Under the pieces are notes generated by a model. That model searched no databases. It saw only the letters and a program-made list of their open reading frames with translations, and was not told where the DNA came from. Positions 7,771-15,600 of a stretch of DNA of 53,666 bases are shown piece after piece. Position numbers and translations under genes: made by a program. Each line of letters starts with the position of its first letter. Position 1 is the first letter of the stretch. Source of the stretch: Catenulispora rubra (GTDB lineage: Bacteria > Actinomycetota > Actinomycetes > Streptomycetales > Catenulisporaceae); NCBI RefSeq assembly GCF_015356825.1, contig NZ_JAACYW010000050.1, positions 1 to 53,666 on the forward strand, written 5' to 3'.

Positions 7771-7994
7771 ACGCAATGCTAAGGACGGCGCCCTCGGCGC
7801 ACGGTCTCACTACGGGTGCGCCGCCAGGGACTTGAACCCCGAACCCGCGGATTAGGAGTCTCTGGCTGAGATTGGCCTGGTCATAGAGTCGGGTTTGGCG
7901 GGGTAGCCGGCGGTGATCGTGTAGGGCGGCGCAGGTGGCACGGCGCCGCCTCGCATGCTCCTCGTCGATCCCGGTCGATCCCGGTCGATCCCGG
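7771..7994. other. Intergenic region with tRNA-derived repeat
   Basis: It contains the right att-like repeat at 7813-7858 and the start of the 10-bp tandem repeat at 7967; nothing else is assignable. Confidence 0.4.
7813..7858 (-). repeat. Right copy of tRNA 3'-half direct repeat (att-like)
   Basis: It matches 6441-6486 at 40 of 46 positions. The minus strand reads CTCCTAATCC, then CGCGGGTTCGGGG, an intact T-loop TTCAAGT, CCCTGGCGGCGCACC. This is the 3' half of a tRNA-Lys-like gene with the anticodon mutated from CTT to CCT. The sequence further upstream does not fold as a tRNA 5' half. Confidence 0.65.
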
Positions 7995-8006
7995 TCAATC
8001 CCGGTC
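7967..8006. repeat. Four tandem copies of a 10-bp unit GATCCCGGTC
   Basis: Three perfect units (7967-7996) are followed by one with a single change (AATCCCGGTC, 7997-8006). The array overlaps the last codons and stop of the membrane protein gene at 7995. Confidence 0.8.
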
Positions 8007-8684
8007 CGGAGGCGGCGCGGCGAGGTCTCGTGACCTCCGATACCACGACCGCCCGATCAGCGGTGCCTGGACCGCCACCAGAACGGCGAGGGTCACGGTG
8101 ACCGCCGGACCGTGGCCGGTCACCCAGCGGGTGGCCGGGGCGGCGAGGTCGGTCAGCCCTCGGCCGGCGGCGATCAGCACTGCCGTGGAGGCTGCCGCTC
8201 CCAGGATCAGCACGGGGAGGAATATCCGCGGGCGGGTCCTGAGGATGCCCAGCGATACGTCGGCAGGGGTCGTCTGGTACAGCAGGACCGATGCCAGGAG
8301 GATCGCCTTGGACCAAGCGTGTCTCAGGAGCCTGAGTCCGGCACGGCCCGGCCGGAGCAGCTGCAGGATCGGTTCGCCGTAGAACCGGCCCAGGCGGAAG
8401 TAGATGATGTGGACCAGCAGGCGTACCGGCAGCGCTATGGCGAAGCTCATCAGAGGATTGACACGGTGTCCGACGAGTAGCAGCACCTCTGGCGTCGGCC
8501 GGAGGGCGAGCAGCAGGCCGGGGTGCGGTCCCAGGAGGCTGGGCAGGGCGATCAGCCCGCCGTATGAGCACAACGCCATCGCGATCGCGGCGAGCAGCCA
8601 CCCGCGACCCGCTCGCTGGGAAAGCACCCCGATCACCCGCCGACCGTGGCTGGGTGCGGCCGGCGCGAGCTGTCGGTTCGTCAC
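7995..8684 (-). CDS. Multi-pass membrane protein of unknown function
   Basis: I start it at GTG 8684 (229 residues); the frame is open further upstream but that part is Arg/Pro/Ser-rich and overlaps another gene. Hydrophobic segments are seen around residues 28-47 (LLAAIAMALCSYGGLIALPS), 51-68, 78-100, 127-142, 157-180 and 196-215, so five or six transmembrane helices. I recognise no family motif. It is convergent with nothing and lies downstream of the GNAT gene on the same strand, 205 bp away. Confidence 0.65.
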   Translation of the reverse strand: MTNRQLAPAAPSHGRRVIGVLSQRAGRGWLLAAIAMALCSYGGLIALPSLLGPHPGLLLALRPTPEVLLLVGHRVNPLMSFAIALPVRLLVHIIYFRLGRFYGEPILQLLRPGRAGLRLLRHAWSKAILLASVLLYQTTPADVSLGILRTRPRIFLPVLILGAAASTAVLIAAGRGLTDLAAPATRWVTGHGPAVTVTLAVLVAVQAPLIGRSWYRRSRDLAAPPPDRD

Positions 8685-8889
8685 GGGGGCCGTTTCACTT
8701 CCGCTTGTCCCTGTCTCGGGCGAAACCGTCCGGCTACCGCTACGACGGCGACGGCTACGGCGTTGTGATGCGTCCGTTGACACCGACGACCATGGTAGTA
8801 CCGATCGCGCGGCGCCACTCGGGGCTGGAATGAGCGCCCTTGTCGAACGTCCGTGGTCCCGGTGTCCCGCATCGCGAGGGAATCGCCGG

Positions 8890-9723
8890 TCAGCTCGTGG
8901 TGATGGTGTCGGTGCCCTGATGCGCCAGGAGCTCTCGAGTCTGGCTGGCCTCCGTCGCCGTGCTGCTCGGACTGCCCGCCTCAGTTTCGGACACGGCTTC
9001 CGGCACAGCCACGGCTTCCGGCACAGCCACGGCCTCGGGCACGGCTGGGGCCGATGTGGCACGGCCGATGGGCTCGCCGACGGTGTGGACGACGGTGAGG
9101 CGGTTCACTTGTTCGTTCAGCAACCAACTCAGGGTGTGGCTGGGCTGGCTGTGAATCGAGTGCAGGCCGATGGCGGCAAGCGCCGAGGCTCGGTGGTTGC
9201 GGGTGTTGATCTCCGCGAACCAGCCCTCGCGGCCGGCTGCCGCGCAGCGTTGGTCCGCGAAGCGCAGGAGTGCTTGGGCGGCGCCGGTGTTGCGGGCGGA
9301 GCGGTCGAGGTTGACGTGGACCAGGGCGGGCATCGGGGCGGAGGGCGCGTGCCGGGCCGTGGTCCAGCCGTCGCGGAGGCGCAAGCGGTGGAAGCGCGCG
9401 TCCTGGTCGCGGAGTCGCCCGAACGCGAGGCCGAAGACCACCTGTGTCGTCCAGGCGAGCGCCGTGCGCGCGGCCCATCGGTGATACGAGGCGAGGTCAG
9501 TGCAGACGAGTACGTAGCCGTGCACGCGGCTGTCCTCTTCGTAGACGCCGACGTCGTCGCTGCCGTGCCGGAGGAACCAGTTCAGGCAGAGCCGCTGGTA
9601 GCGGTCCATGCCGAGCAGGGGGAAGTCGAGGGGCCGGCCCAGGCAGAGCGTTTCGCGGAAGATTCTCGCGACCTCGGGCTCGTCGGCCGAAGTGTAGTGA
9701 CGCACGCCTGCCGGAAACTCCAC
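8890..9723 (-). CDS. GNAT-family N-acetyltransferase with repetitive C-terminal tail
   Basis: The protein has 277 residues. The GNAT fold is suggested by the N-terminal VRHYTSADEPEVARIFRETL, the central strand and helix HVNLDRSARNTGAAQALLRF (where the family binds acetyl-CoA, the usual R-x2-G-x-G/A here reading RNTGAA) and WFAEINTRNHRASALAAIGL. It probably acetylates a small molecule or protein; the substrate is unknown. The last 50 residues are unusual: three copies of AVPEAV encoded by an 18-bp tandem repeat, then an Ser/Thr-rich end. The tail is likely disordered and may be a recent expansion. Confidence 0.72.
   Translation of the reverse strand: MEFPAGVRHYTSADEPEVARIFRETLCLGRPLDFPLLGMDRYQRLCLNWFLRHGSDDVGVYEEDSRVHGYVLVCTDLASYHRWAARTALAWTTQVVFGLAFGRLRDQDARFHRLRLRDGWTTARHAPSAPMPALVHVNLDRSARNTGAAQALLRFADQRCAAAGREGWFAEINTRNHRASALAAIGLHSIHSQPSHTLSWLLNEQVNRLTVVHTVGEPIGRATSAPAVPEAVAVPEAVAVPEAVSETEAGSPSSTATEASQTRELLAHQGTDTITTS
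8993..9046. repeat. 18-bp tandem repeat, three units, inside GNAT gene
   Basis: The unit ACGGCTTCCGGCACAGCC occurs twice exactly (8993-9010, 9011-9028) and once with three changes (9029-9046). On the coding strand it gives repeated Val-Pro-Glu-Ala-Val-Ala. Confidence 0.85.
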
Positions 9724-9846
9724 GGCGTTCTTCCGTTTCTTCTGATGGCAGGAAGGGTCGCTTCGCGGCGTTCCACCGACCGGCGATCAATATCGGCCCT
9801 GCGCAATCAGGTTGCGGCAGGCAGGTGTTCCCCAGGTGGAGGCGCC

Positions 9847-9960
9847 ATGGCAGCTGTGTGGACGGCAACCGAACTAGACGAGGCGGTGTCGGTGGTGCTT
9901 TCGCGGCGTCCCGCGGTGTGGACATCACGAGTCGCGGTCCAAGCTGCGATCGCTGGCTGA
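9847..9960 (+). CDS. Small open reading frame of 37 residues
   Basis: ATG 9847 is preceded at the right distance by a strong GGTGGAGG (9835-9842). The peptide begins MAAVWTATELDEAVSVVL and ends VAVQAAIAG; codon use has high GC at third positions only in part. I recognise no family. It lies in the gap between two minus-strand genes and could be a real small protein or the head of a deleted gene. Confidence 0.35.
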   Translation: MAAVWTATELDEAVSVVLSRRPAVWTSRVAVQAAIAG

Positions 9961-9972
9961 TCTCGTCCCGGC

Positions 9973-10710
9973 TCAGCCCTGCCGGACGTCGAACACGATG
10001 GCCAGCGTGACAATCAGGATGTAGCTGACCACCGTCAAGCCCATCGTGCCGAACGCCACGATTCTGGTGGCGAGCGATGCCGCTCTACTGAGGTCGTAGT
10101 GGCCGAGGATCCATCCCGTCAGGCAGAAACACACGACGGCCTCGGTGAAGAAGACGCCCAGCGCCAGGGCGGCCCACCAACCGAGCAGTCCGCCGGCGCC
10201 GGCGTAGTTGGCCAGACCGATCGAGCCGTCGCCCTCGCTGTACGCCTTCCTGGTGACGCCGGCGTGGTCGTGTTGTTTGTCGTACACATCGGCCTGCACC
10301 GGATCGAAGCCGGGCTGGGCGAAGGTGCCGGTGCAGTCCCAGTAGGTGATCTGGTTCTCGTCCTGGTGGGATGCTCCGCAGGAGGCGACGGTGAACACGC
10401 CCCGGCCGGCGCCGGCGCCCCGCAGGTGTTGGGCGGTGCTCCAGCCGTGGTTCCACAGGCGCAGCGGCTCCACGAGACCGAGGGTGGCGGTGGTGACGAG
10501 GAGCGCGGCGGCGGCTCCGAACCTGGCGGCGCGGCGGGTGCGGCGCGTGCGGCGCGGCAGCGTGCGCCCGTGCCGCAGACGCGGTTCGGGTGGCGGCTGC
10601 GCTTGCTGGGGCACGTGGTCGAACTGCGGTGGTATCCGGTCCTGTTGCGGTGGCACGTCGTCGATCTGCCACGACGCTCCGGATTCGAAGTGCCCGTTCG
10701 CATCGGCCAT
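9973..10710 (-). CDS. Membrane protein of unknown function, Pro/Gln-rich N-terminus
   Basis: The protein has 245 residues. Residues 1-60 are Pro/Gln/Arg-rich and cytosolic (VPPQQDRIPPQ...; RRTRRTRRAARF). A first transmembrane helix follows (FGAAAALLVTTATLGLVEPL, about 64-83), then an outer loop of about 85 residues with two Cys (VASCGAS and YWDCTGTF) that could form a disulfide, then two C-terminal helices (about 172-197 and 211-240). This layout resembles actinomycete membrane proteins with a conserved extracytoplasmic loop, but I cannot name a family. It is divergent from the pentapeptide-like gene at 10876. Confidence 0.7.
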   Translation of the reverse strand: MADANGHFESGASWQIDDVPPQQDRIPPQFDHVPQQAQPPPEPRLRHGRTLPRRTRRTRRAARFGAAAALLVTTATLGLVEPLRLWNHGWSTAQHLRGAGAGRGVFTVASCGASHQDENQITYWDCTGTFAQPGFDPVQADVYDKQHDHAGVTRKAYSEGDGSIGLANYAGAGGLLGWWAALALGVFFTEAVVCFCLTGWILGHYDLSRAASLATRIVAFGTMGLTVVSYILIVTLAIVFDVRQG

Positions 10711-10875
10711 ACCGACGGAGTACCCGTTTCGGTCTGTCAGTGCACTGGCACGGTGTCGCCGACTGGTGCCGGTGTTGATTCAGACTCCACCGATCATGCA
10801 GTATGGGCCCGGTGCGGCGGTCCCGACTGTCCCGGCCACTGGCCGAGGGCGGTTTGTGCTTCCTATCATGCGACT

Positions 10876-12090
10876 GTGGCGCGTTTGTCGCAGAACTCTG
10901 ATACCGCTGGCACCTCTCGCCGCCGGTCTGCCTCCGTGCTGGCCCGGTGGCCGCTCTGGGTGGTGGCGCTGTGCGCCTTCTTGGCGGCGCTGGCCCTGGC
11001 GGCGGGTGCGCTCGTGGCGGTGCTGGGCTGGCTGGGGCTGCTGTCGCGGTCGGCGTTCCGGTCCTCGTCCGGGACGGCCCTGAACGTCGTCAAAGTCGTC
11101 CTGGGCGCGGTCGCCGGCGTAGGCGCGCTGATGGGCCTGGTCATCGCCTACCGGCGGCAGTTGGTGGCCGAGTCCACCGACGACCGCGACCGCACCCGCC
11201 TGTTCAACGAACGCTTCAGCGCGGCCGCCGAGCAGCTCGGCTCGGACCGCGCCGGGGTCCGCCAAGCCGGCATCTACTCGATGGAGGGCCTGGCCGACGA
11301 CTGGCCCGCCGGCCGCCAGAGGTGTATCGACGTCCTGTGCGCGCTCGCCCGGCGCGGCCACGTCCTGGAACCGCCGCCGGACGCGCCGATCGAGGACCGG
11401 CTGGCGTGGGACGACGACCGCCAGTTCCGGCACGCCATCATGCGCGTCGTCGCGGCCCATCTGCGCCCCGAAGGGGCTGGGCAGGCCGATGACCACGTGC
11501 CGTACCGCCCCGTCGTGTCGTGGCAAGGGGGCAACTTCGACTTCACCGGGGCGCTGGTCGACGGCGGCGACCTCGACGGCATCGAGCTGACCGACGGCCA
11601 GCTGGTCTTCGCCGGCGCCAGGTTCGTCGCCGACGCACCGCTGGTGCTGCGCGGCAGCAAGTTCCTCGGCAAAAGCCTGCTGGACGTGCGCGGCGCGCGG
11701 TTCGAATCCGGCGGGCTCGACCTGAGCAAGGTCGTGGTCGGGCCGAAGGCGACGGTGAACTGCAGCGACACCCTCTTCGAGGACGGCCGCGTGGACATCA
11801 GCTCGACCATCATCGAAGGCTGGTTCTATCTGTGCCGCGCGAGCTTCAGCGGCACCGAGGTCGAACTCTCGGAGGCCGTCCTGCGCGGGAGCATCGACTT
11901 GCGGGAGGCCAAGCTGACCAAGGGCGTGGTGCGCTTCGATGACGCGGTGGTGGAGCCGGAGCGGTTCTGGTTCCAGGGGGCGCAGTTCAAGGGCACGGTA
12001 ATGGACTTCTCCAAGGCCAAGATCGTCAGCGAGCTCGACTTCGGGAGCGCTACGCCGCCGACCGGGGTGCTGCTGCCGCCGGCGCCTTGA
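10876..12090 (+). CDS. Membrane-anchored pentapeptide-repeat-like protein
   Basis: GTG 10876 is chosen as the first start close to the hydrophobic region; the longer open frame upstream overlaps a divergent gene. This gives 404 residues. Two transmembrane helices lie at about 28-55 (VVALCAFLAALALAAGALVA) and 70-93. A cytosolic helical part follows (LFNERFSAAAEQLGSDRAGV, RQAGIYSMEGLADD), a segment typical of actinomycete pentapeptide-repeat proteins. The C-terminal half (about 215-395) has imperfect right-handed-helix repeats of about five residues (FDFTGALVDGGDLDGIEL; FAGARF; LDVRGARF; IDLREAKL). Function is unknown; the fold usually makes a rigid interaction surface. Confidence 0.78.
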   Translation: MARLSQNSDTAGTSRRRSASVLARWPLWVVALCAFLAALALAAGALVAVLGWLGLLSRSAFRSSSGTALNVVKVVLGAVAGVGALMGLVIAYRRQLVAESTDDRDRTRLFNERFSAAAEQLGSDRAGVRQAGIYSMEGLADDWPAGRQRCIDVLCALARRGHVLEPPPDAPIEDRLAWDDDRQFRHAIMRVVAAHLRPEGAGQADDHVPYRPVVSWQGGNFDFTGALVDGGDLDGIELTDGQLVFAGARFVADAPLVLRGSKFLGKSLLDVRGARFESGGLDLSKVVVGPKATVNCSDTLFEDGRVDISSTIIEGWFYLCRASFSGTEVELSEAVLRGSIDLREAKLTKGVVRFDDAVVEPERFWFQGAQFKGTVMDFSKAKIVSELDFGSATPPTGVLLPPAP

Positions 12091-12292
12091 CGAGCTGGTC
12101 GCTGGCCCGGCGCCTGCCGAATACCTCGTCCGTGCAGGTCAACCGCATATGCAGGCTTGGTATGGAGGCTGTCGACCCGGCATCGAATCTCGTGCTGTGG
12201 TCTCGGCAACGTCTCGGGCATGATGGCCGGTTGTGCTGCTGCGTCTGCCCCATCTCGCCGCGACCAACGCCTTCGGTGTGTTGCGGTTCCCC

Positions 12293-13513
12293 TCAGCGCA
12301 GCGCCTCCAGCTGATCGGCCAGTGCGGCCAGGTACAGCGTCACGCCGGCGCGGGGTGAGCGCAGTGGTCGGCCGCTGAGCTGTTCGATGCGGTTCAGGCG
12401 GTAGACCAGGGTGTTGCGGTGGATGTGCAGGGCTTCGGCGGTGCGCACCTGGTTGAAGCCGTTGTCGCACCAGGCGATGATCGTGGTGCGCAGGGTGGGC
12501 CAGTCGTTGTGGTCGCGCAGTTCGCCGGTGACGGTGTCGATCAGGTGCGCGCGGGTGCGGTGGCTGACGGTGGCCAGGAGCTGGTGCGCGCGCAGGTCGC
12601 TGACGGTGTGCACGCGCTTGTCCGGCGAGACCCGGGGACCGAGGCGGAGCACGTCGCACGCGTCCTGATACGCGTCGTGCAGGTCGGCGACCGACGCGGC
12701 GGGGCCGGCCAGCGCGACCTGTGCGGCCAGGCCCAGCTGCGAGCGCAGCAGGTCGGCCAGCCGGTTGCACAGGGCGATGGTGGCGGCTTCGGCGTCGTGC
12801 CGGGCGGCGTCCGGCTTGATCCGGTGCAGCACGGCGAAACGGCCGGACGCGACCAGGCTGGTGACCAGGTCCTGCGGGTCGCTGAACACCTCGCGGAGGG
12901 TGCGCAGGATCTCCGGGCGCAGCACCGGGATGCGGTGCGCCGGACCGTGCTGCGCCGGGCCGTGGCGGTCGCGGTGGCCAGCCTCGGAAGCCGGCAGCGT
13001 ACCGAGTTCCAGAACCACGACGACGCGGCGCAGCGCCAGGTTGCAGCCGAGTTCGGCGCCGCGGAACAGGATCAGGCCGGGCTCGACCAGGTTCGGGTCG
13101 TATGAGGCCAGGTCGGCGAGCAGGTCCTCCAGTGCGCGCTCGCGCAGCGCCCGCGAGCGGGTGGTCACCGCCTCCCGCAGCAGGATCTCGATCTGCCGCT
13201 TCACCACCAGGCCGAACCGGCTCACCTGGCCGGGGGAGCCGGTGATGCCGACGGTGCCGACGCCGGCGCCCTCCAGCACCAGCGGCAGCGTGATGCCCGG
13301 ACGCACCCCGCGCAGCAAGCTCGCCTGCCCGGCGTCGTGCGCCGCCGGTTCCAGGTCCCGGATCACCGCGACCGAGGCCTCGTGGAAGCTGCCGACCCGC
13401 GCCGGGTCGCCGCTGCCGATGACGATGCCGTCCCGGTCGGTGATCAGGACGTTGTGGCCGATGACCGCGGTGGTGTCGGCGGCGATCTCCTGGGCGAGCG
13501 ATGGCGACAGCAC
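12293..13513 (-). CDS. PucR/CdaR-family transcriptional regulator
   Basis: The start GTG 13513 has a GAGGGG seven bases upstream and gives 406 residues. The N-terminal 130 residues match the sugar-diacid recognition domain of CdaR (SLAQEIAADTTAVIGHNVLI, TDRDGIVIGSGDPARVGSFH, GVRPGITLPLV, GVGTVGITG). A middle GGDEF-like region follows, and the C-terminus holds the PucR helix-turn-helix (FNQVRTAEALHIHRNTLVYR, LNRIEQLSG). CdaR proteins activate uptake and catabolism of glycerate-type acids. Here the regulator is divergent from an amino-acid-type ABC transporter and oxidoreductase operon, which it likely controls; the effector may differ from sugar acids. Confidence 0.88.
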   Translation of the reverse strand: MLSPSLAQEIAADTTAVIGHNVLITDRDGIVIGSGDPARVGSFHEASVAVIRDLEPAAHDAGQASLLRGVRPGITLPLVLEGAGVGTVGITGSPGQVSRFGLVVKRQIEILLREAVTTRSRALRERALEDLLADLASYDPNLVEPGLILFRGAELGCNLALRRVVVVLELGTLPASEAGHRDRHGPAQHGPAHRIPVLRPEILRTLREVFSDPQDLVTSLVASGRFAVLHRIKPDAARHDAEAATIALCNRLADLLRSQLGLAAQVALAGPAASVADLHDAYQDACDVLRLGPRVSPDKRVHTVSDLRAHQLLATVSHRTRAHLIDTVTGELRDHNDWPTLRTTIIAWCDNGFNQVRTAEALHIHRNTLVYRLNRIEQLSGRPLRSPRAGVTLYLAALADQLEALR

Positions 13514-13678
13514 GGGTTCGGCCCCTCTCGGTTGGGCACACTGTACAAGCTGATCTGCTGATCCGGCCACAGGTTGTTGCACTTTGCCCAATGACCGGGC
13601 CCGGGGGCGCACCTACGATGAACTCCACGGGCGGGGCCAAGATCGCGAAGCCGTGCGGGAGCCACACCGCGGTGGCAC

Positions 13679-13738
13679 GGGCCGTCCCCCTGATCACGGG
13701 TCGTCTATCTTGATCGCGGGCCGTCCCCTTGATCTCGC
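13679..13738. repeat. Three tandem ~20-bp repeats upstream of transporter operon
   Basis: The units GGGCCGTCCCCCTGATCAC-like (13679-13697), GGGTCGTCTATCTTGATCGC (13698-13717) and GGGCCGTCCCCTTGATCTCG (13718-13737) follow one another. They are 55 bp from the transporter start, in the divergent gap shared with the PucR/CdaR gene. One helical repeat pitch of about two turns suits cooperative binding of a regulator. A perfect CACCGCGGTG palindrome lies just before at 13665-13674. Confidence 0.55.
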
Positions 13739-13791
13739 ACCTCGCGTGAAGCGCCATCAACATCCTGATCCCTGCAGGAAGGACTGGCCCC

Positions 13792-14781
13792 ATGTTCCGC
13801 ACCCGCTCCACCACTCGCTCGACCACTCGCTCCACCACCGGCCGCACTGTCGCCCGACGGAACAACCTCGTCGCGTGTGTCCTGGCCGCCGGGGCGCTGG
13901 CCCTGGCCGCCTGCTCCTCCGGCGGCGGCAGTCCGAAGACGGTCTCGGTCGCCGCGGCCGCCCTGGACACCATCAAGCCGGGCGCCATCAAGGTGGCCGT
14001 AGAGGCCTACGCGCCCTACACCTCGGAGAACAACGGGGGCATTTCACAGCAAACACAGATCACCGGCCTGGACGCCGACATCCTCAACGCGGCCGCGGCC
14101 AAACTGGGCCTGACCGTCGAGCCGGTGGTGACGGACTTCGCCGGGATGCTGGCCTCGGTGCAGGCCCGCCGGGTGGACATCACGATCGGCGGCGTGGCGT
14201 GGACCGCCGAGCGGCAGAAGCAGGGGCTGTTTACCGACCCGCCGTACTACTCGCCGCCGGCGATGGCGGTGGCCTCGGGCAAGACCTTCCACACCGTGGA
14301 CGACCTGCAGAACCAGCAGCTGGGCACGGTCGAGGGCTACGTCTGGATCAAGTCCATCAAGGCGGTCCCCGGTGCCACACTCCACGCCTACCCCGACGCC
14401 ACCAGCGTCTTCAGCGACCTGTCCGCCGGCCGGATCAGCGCAGCGTTCCTGGACCCGCTGATCATCATCGACGCGCAGAAGCACGGCCAGAAGATCCAGA
14501 CCCAGTACCTGACCCCGCCGACGGCCGACCAGATCAAGGCGCACCCGGACTACTCGTACTTCGCGCCGTACATGACCGGCTTCTACCTCCCCAAGCAGGA
14601 ACCGAAGCTCGAAGCCGCGCTGGACGCGCAGATCCGCGCCATGTACGCCGACGGCGAGCTGACCGCGCTGATCACGAAGTACGGCGGCGACCCGCAGCAG
14701 TTCCTCAAGCCGGCCCCGGACTTCGCGACCGACCGCCGGGGCCTGGACCGCCCGGCGGACTGGACCCCGCCGTCCGTCTGA
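13792..14781 (+). CDS. ABC transporter substrate-binding lipoprotein (polar amino acid type)
   Basis: The protein has 329 residues with a lipoprotein signal ending LAAC (Cys41), so it is anchored outside the membrane. The mature part matches SBP family 3 (TIKPGAIKVAVEAYAPYTSE, then GLDADILNAAAAKLGLTVEP, RRVDITIGGVAWTAERQKQG, FTDPPYYSPPAMAV). The ligand-contacting region of family 3 usually binds amino acids or opine-like compounds. The N-terminus carries three Arg-Ser-Thr-Thr repeats from a 12-bp tandem repeat. It is the first gene of an operon with a permease, an ATPase and a D-amino-acid-dehydrogenase-like protein. Confidence 0.9.
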   Translation: MFRTRSTTRSTTRSTTGRTVARRNNLVACVLAAGALALAACSSGGGSPKTVSVAAAALDTIKPGAIKVAVEAYAPYTSENNGGISQQTQITGLDADILNAAAAKLGLTVEPVVTDFAGMLASVQARRVDITIGGVAWTAERQKQGLFTDPPYYSPPAMAVASGKTFHTVDDLQNQQLGTVEGYVWIKSIKAVPGATLHAYPDATSVFSDLSAGRISAAFLDPLIIIDAQKHGQKIQTQYLTPPTADQIKAHPDYSYFAPYMTGFYLPKQEPKLEAALDAQIRAMYADGELTALITKYGGDPQQFLKPAPDFATDRRGLDRPADWTPPSV

Positions 14782-14841
14782 ACGCTGACCACTACGAGAC
14801 ACGGCAAGACACGGCGAGACACGACGAGAGGAGAGAAGGTC

Positions 14842-15600
14842 ATGAGCCTCATCCAGGTCCCGTGGTCGGACTACATGCCGGCCCTGGAAAGCGCCCTCGG
14901 CAACACCCTGGAGTACACCGCCATCAGCTTCGTCGGTGCCGCTGCGGCCGGACTGGGGATCGCCGTGCTGCGGCTGAGCTCGTCGCGGCTCGCGCGGTTC
15001 CCGGCGGCGATCTACACCGAGATCTTCAAGAACGTCCCGCTGCTGGCCATCATCTTCCTGACCTACTTCGGCCTGGCGTCGGCCGGCGTCACGCTGAGCG
15101 TCTTTCAGGCCGGCTGTCTGAGCCTGATCGTGTTCTACGCCGCGTACCTCTCGGAGATCTTCCGGGCAGCAATCGCCGGTGTGCACGACGGCCAACGCGA
15201 GGCCGGCGCGGCGCTAGGCATGGGCCGCGCGACGGTGTACGTCCGGGTGGTGCTGCCCCAGGCGCTACGTCTGGCCTTGCCCGGCACCAACACCATGCTG
15301 GTCGACCTGCTGAAGTCCACCTCGCTCCTGGTGACGATCTCCGCCGCCGAGCTGATGTCCGAGGCCCGGCTGATCACCTCCGAGACGTTCCGCGCGCTGG
15401 AGGTCTACCTGGTGATCTCGGTGGTGTACTTCGCGCTCTGCTATCCCCTGTCCCAACTGCTGCTGTGGCTGGAGCGGCGGATCCGCGCCGGCAGGCCGCT
15501 GACTCCGGCCCGCCGGCGCCGCCTCGCGCAGGCCCGCGCCCTGCTCGCCGATTCCGATTCCGATTCCGAAACCGACGCCGCATTGGAGCCGGCCTCATGA
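14842..15600 (+). CDS. ABC transporter permease (polar amino acid type, HisM/GlnP-like)
   Basis: The protein has 252 residues and five transmembrane helices. It starts after GAGGAGAGAAGG, and shows the HisMQ-type features: SALGNTLEYTAISFVGAAAA near the N-terminus and the EAA loop REAGAALGMGRATVYVRVVL followed by PQALRLALPG, which contacts the ATPase. The C-terminal tail has an SDSDSD stretch. The last four bases overlap the ATPase start (ATGA), so the two are translationally coupled. Confidence 0.92.
   Translation: MSLIQVPWSDYMPALESALGNTLEYTAISFVGAAAAGLGIAVLRLSSSRLARFPAAIYTEIFKNVPLLAIIFLTYFGLASAGVTLSVFQAGCLSLIVFYAAYLSEIFRAAIAGVHDGQREAGAALGMGRATVYVRVVLPQALRLALPGTNTMLVDLLKSTSLLVTISAAELMSEARLITSETFRALEVYLVISVVYFALCYPLSQLLLWLERRIRAGRPLTPARRRRLAQARALLADSDSDSETDAALEPAS

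Noticed and set aside
7813..7932. A complete tRNA gene on the minus strand
   Set aside because: The 3' half is tRNA-like, and GGCGGCGC near 7925-7932 could mimic an acceptor partner, but it is about 50 nt too far and there is no D-arm or anticodon 5' stem.
10099..10875. Extended N-terminus of the pentapeptide-like protein
   Set aside because: It is the antisense of the membrane protein at 9973-10710 and has shadow composition; GTG 10876 fits better.
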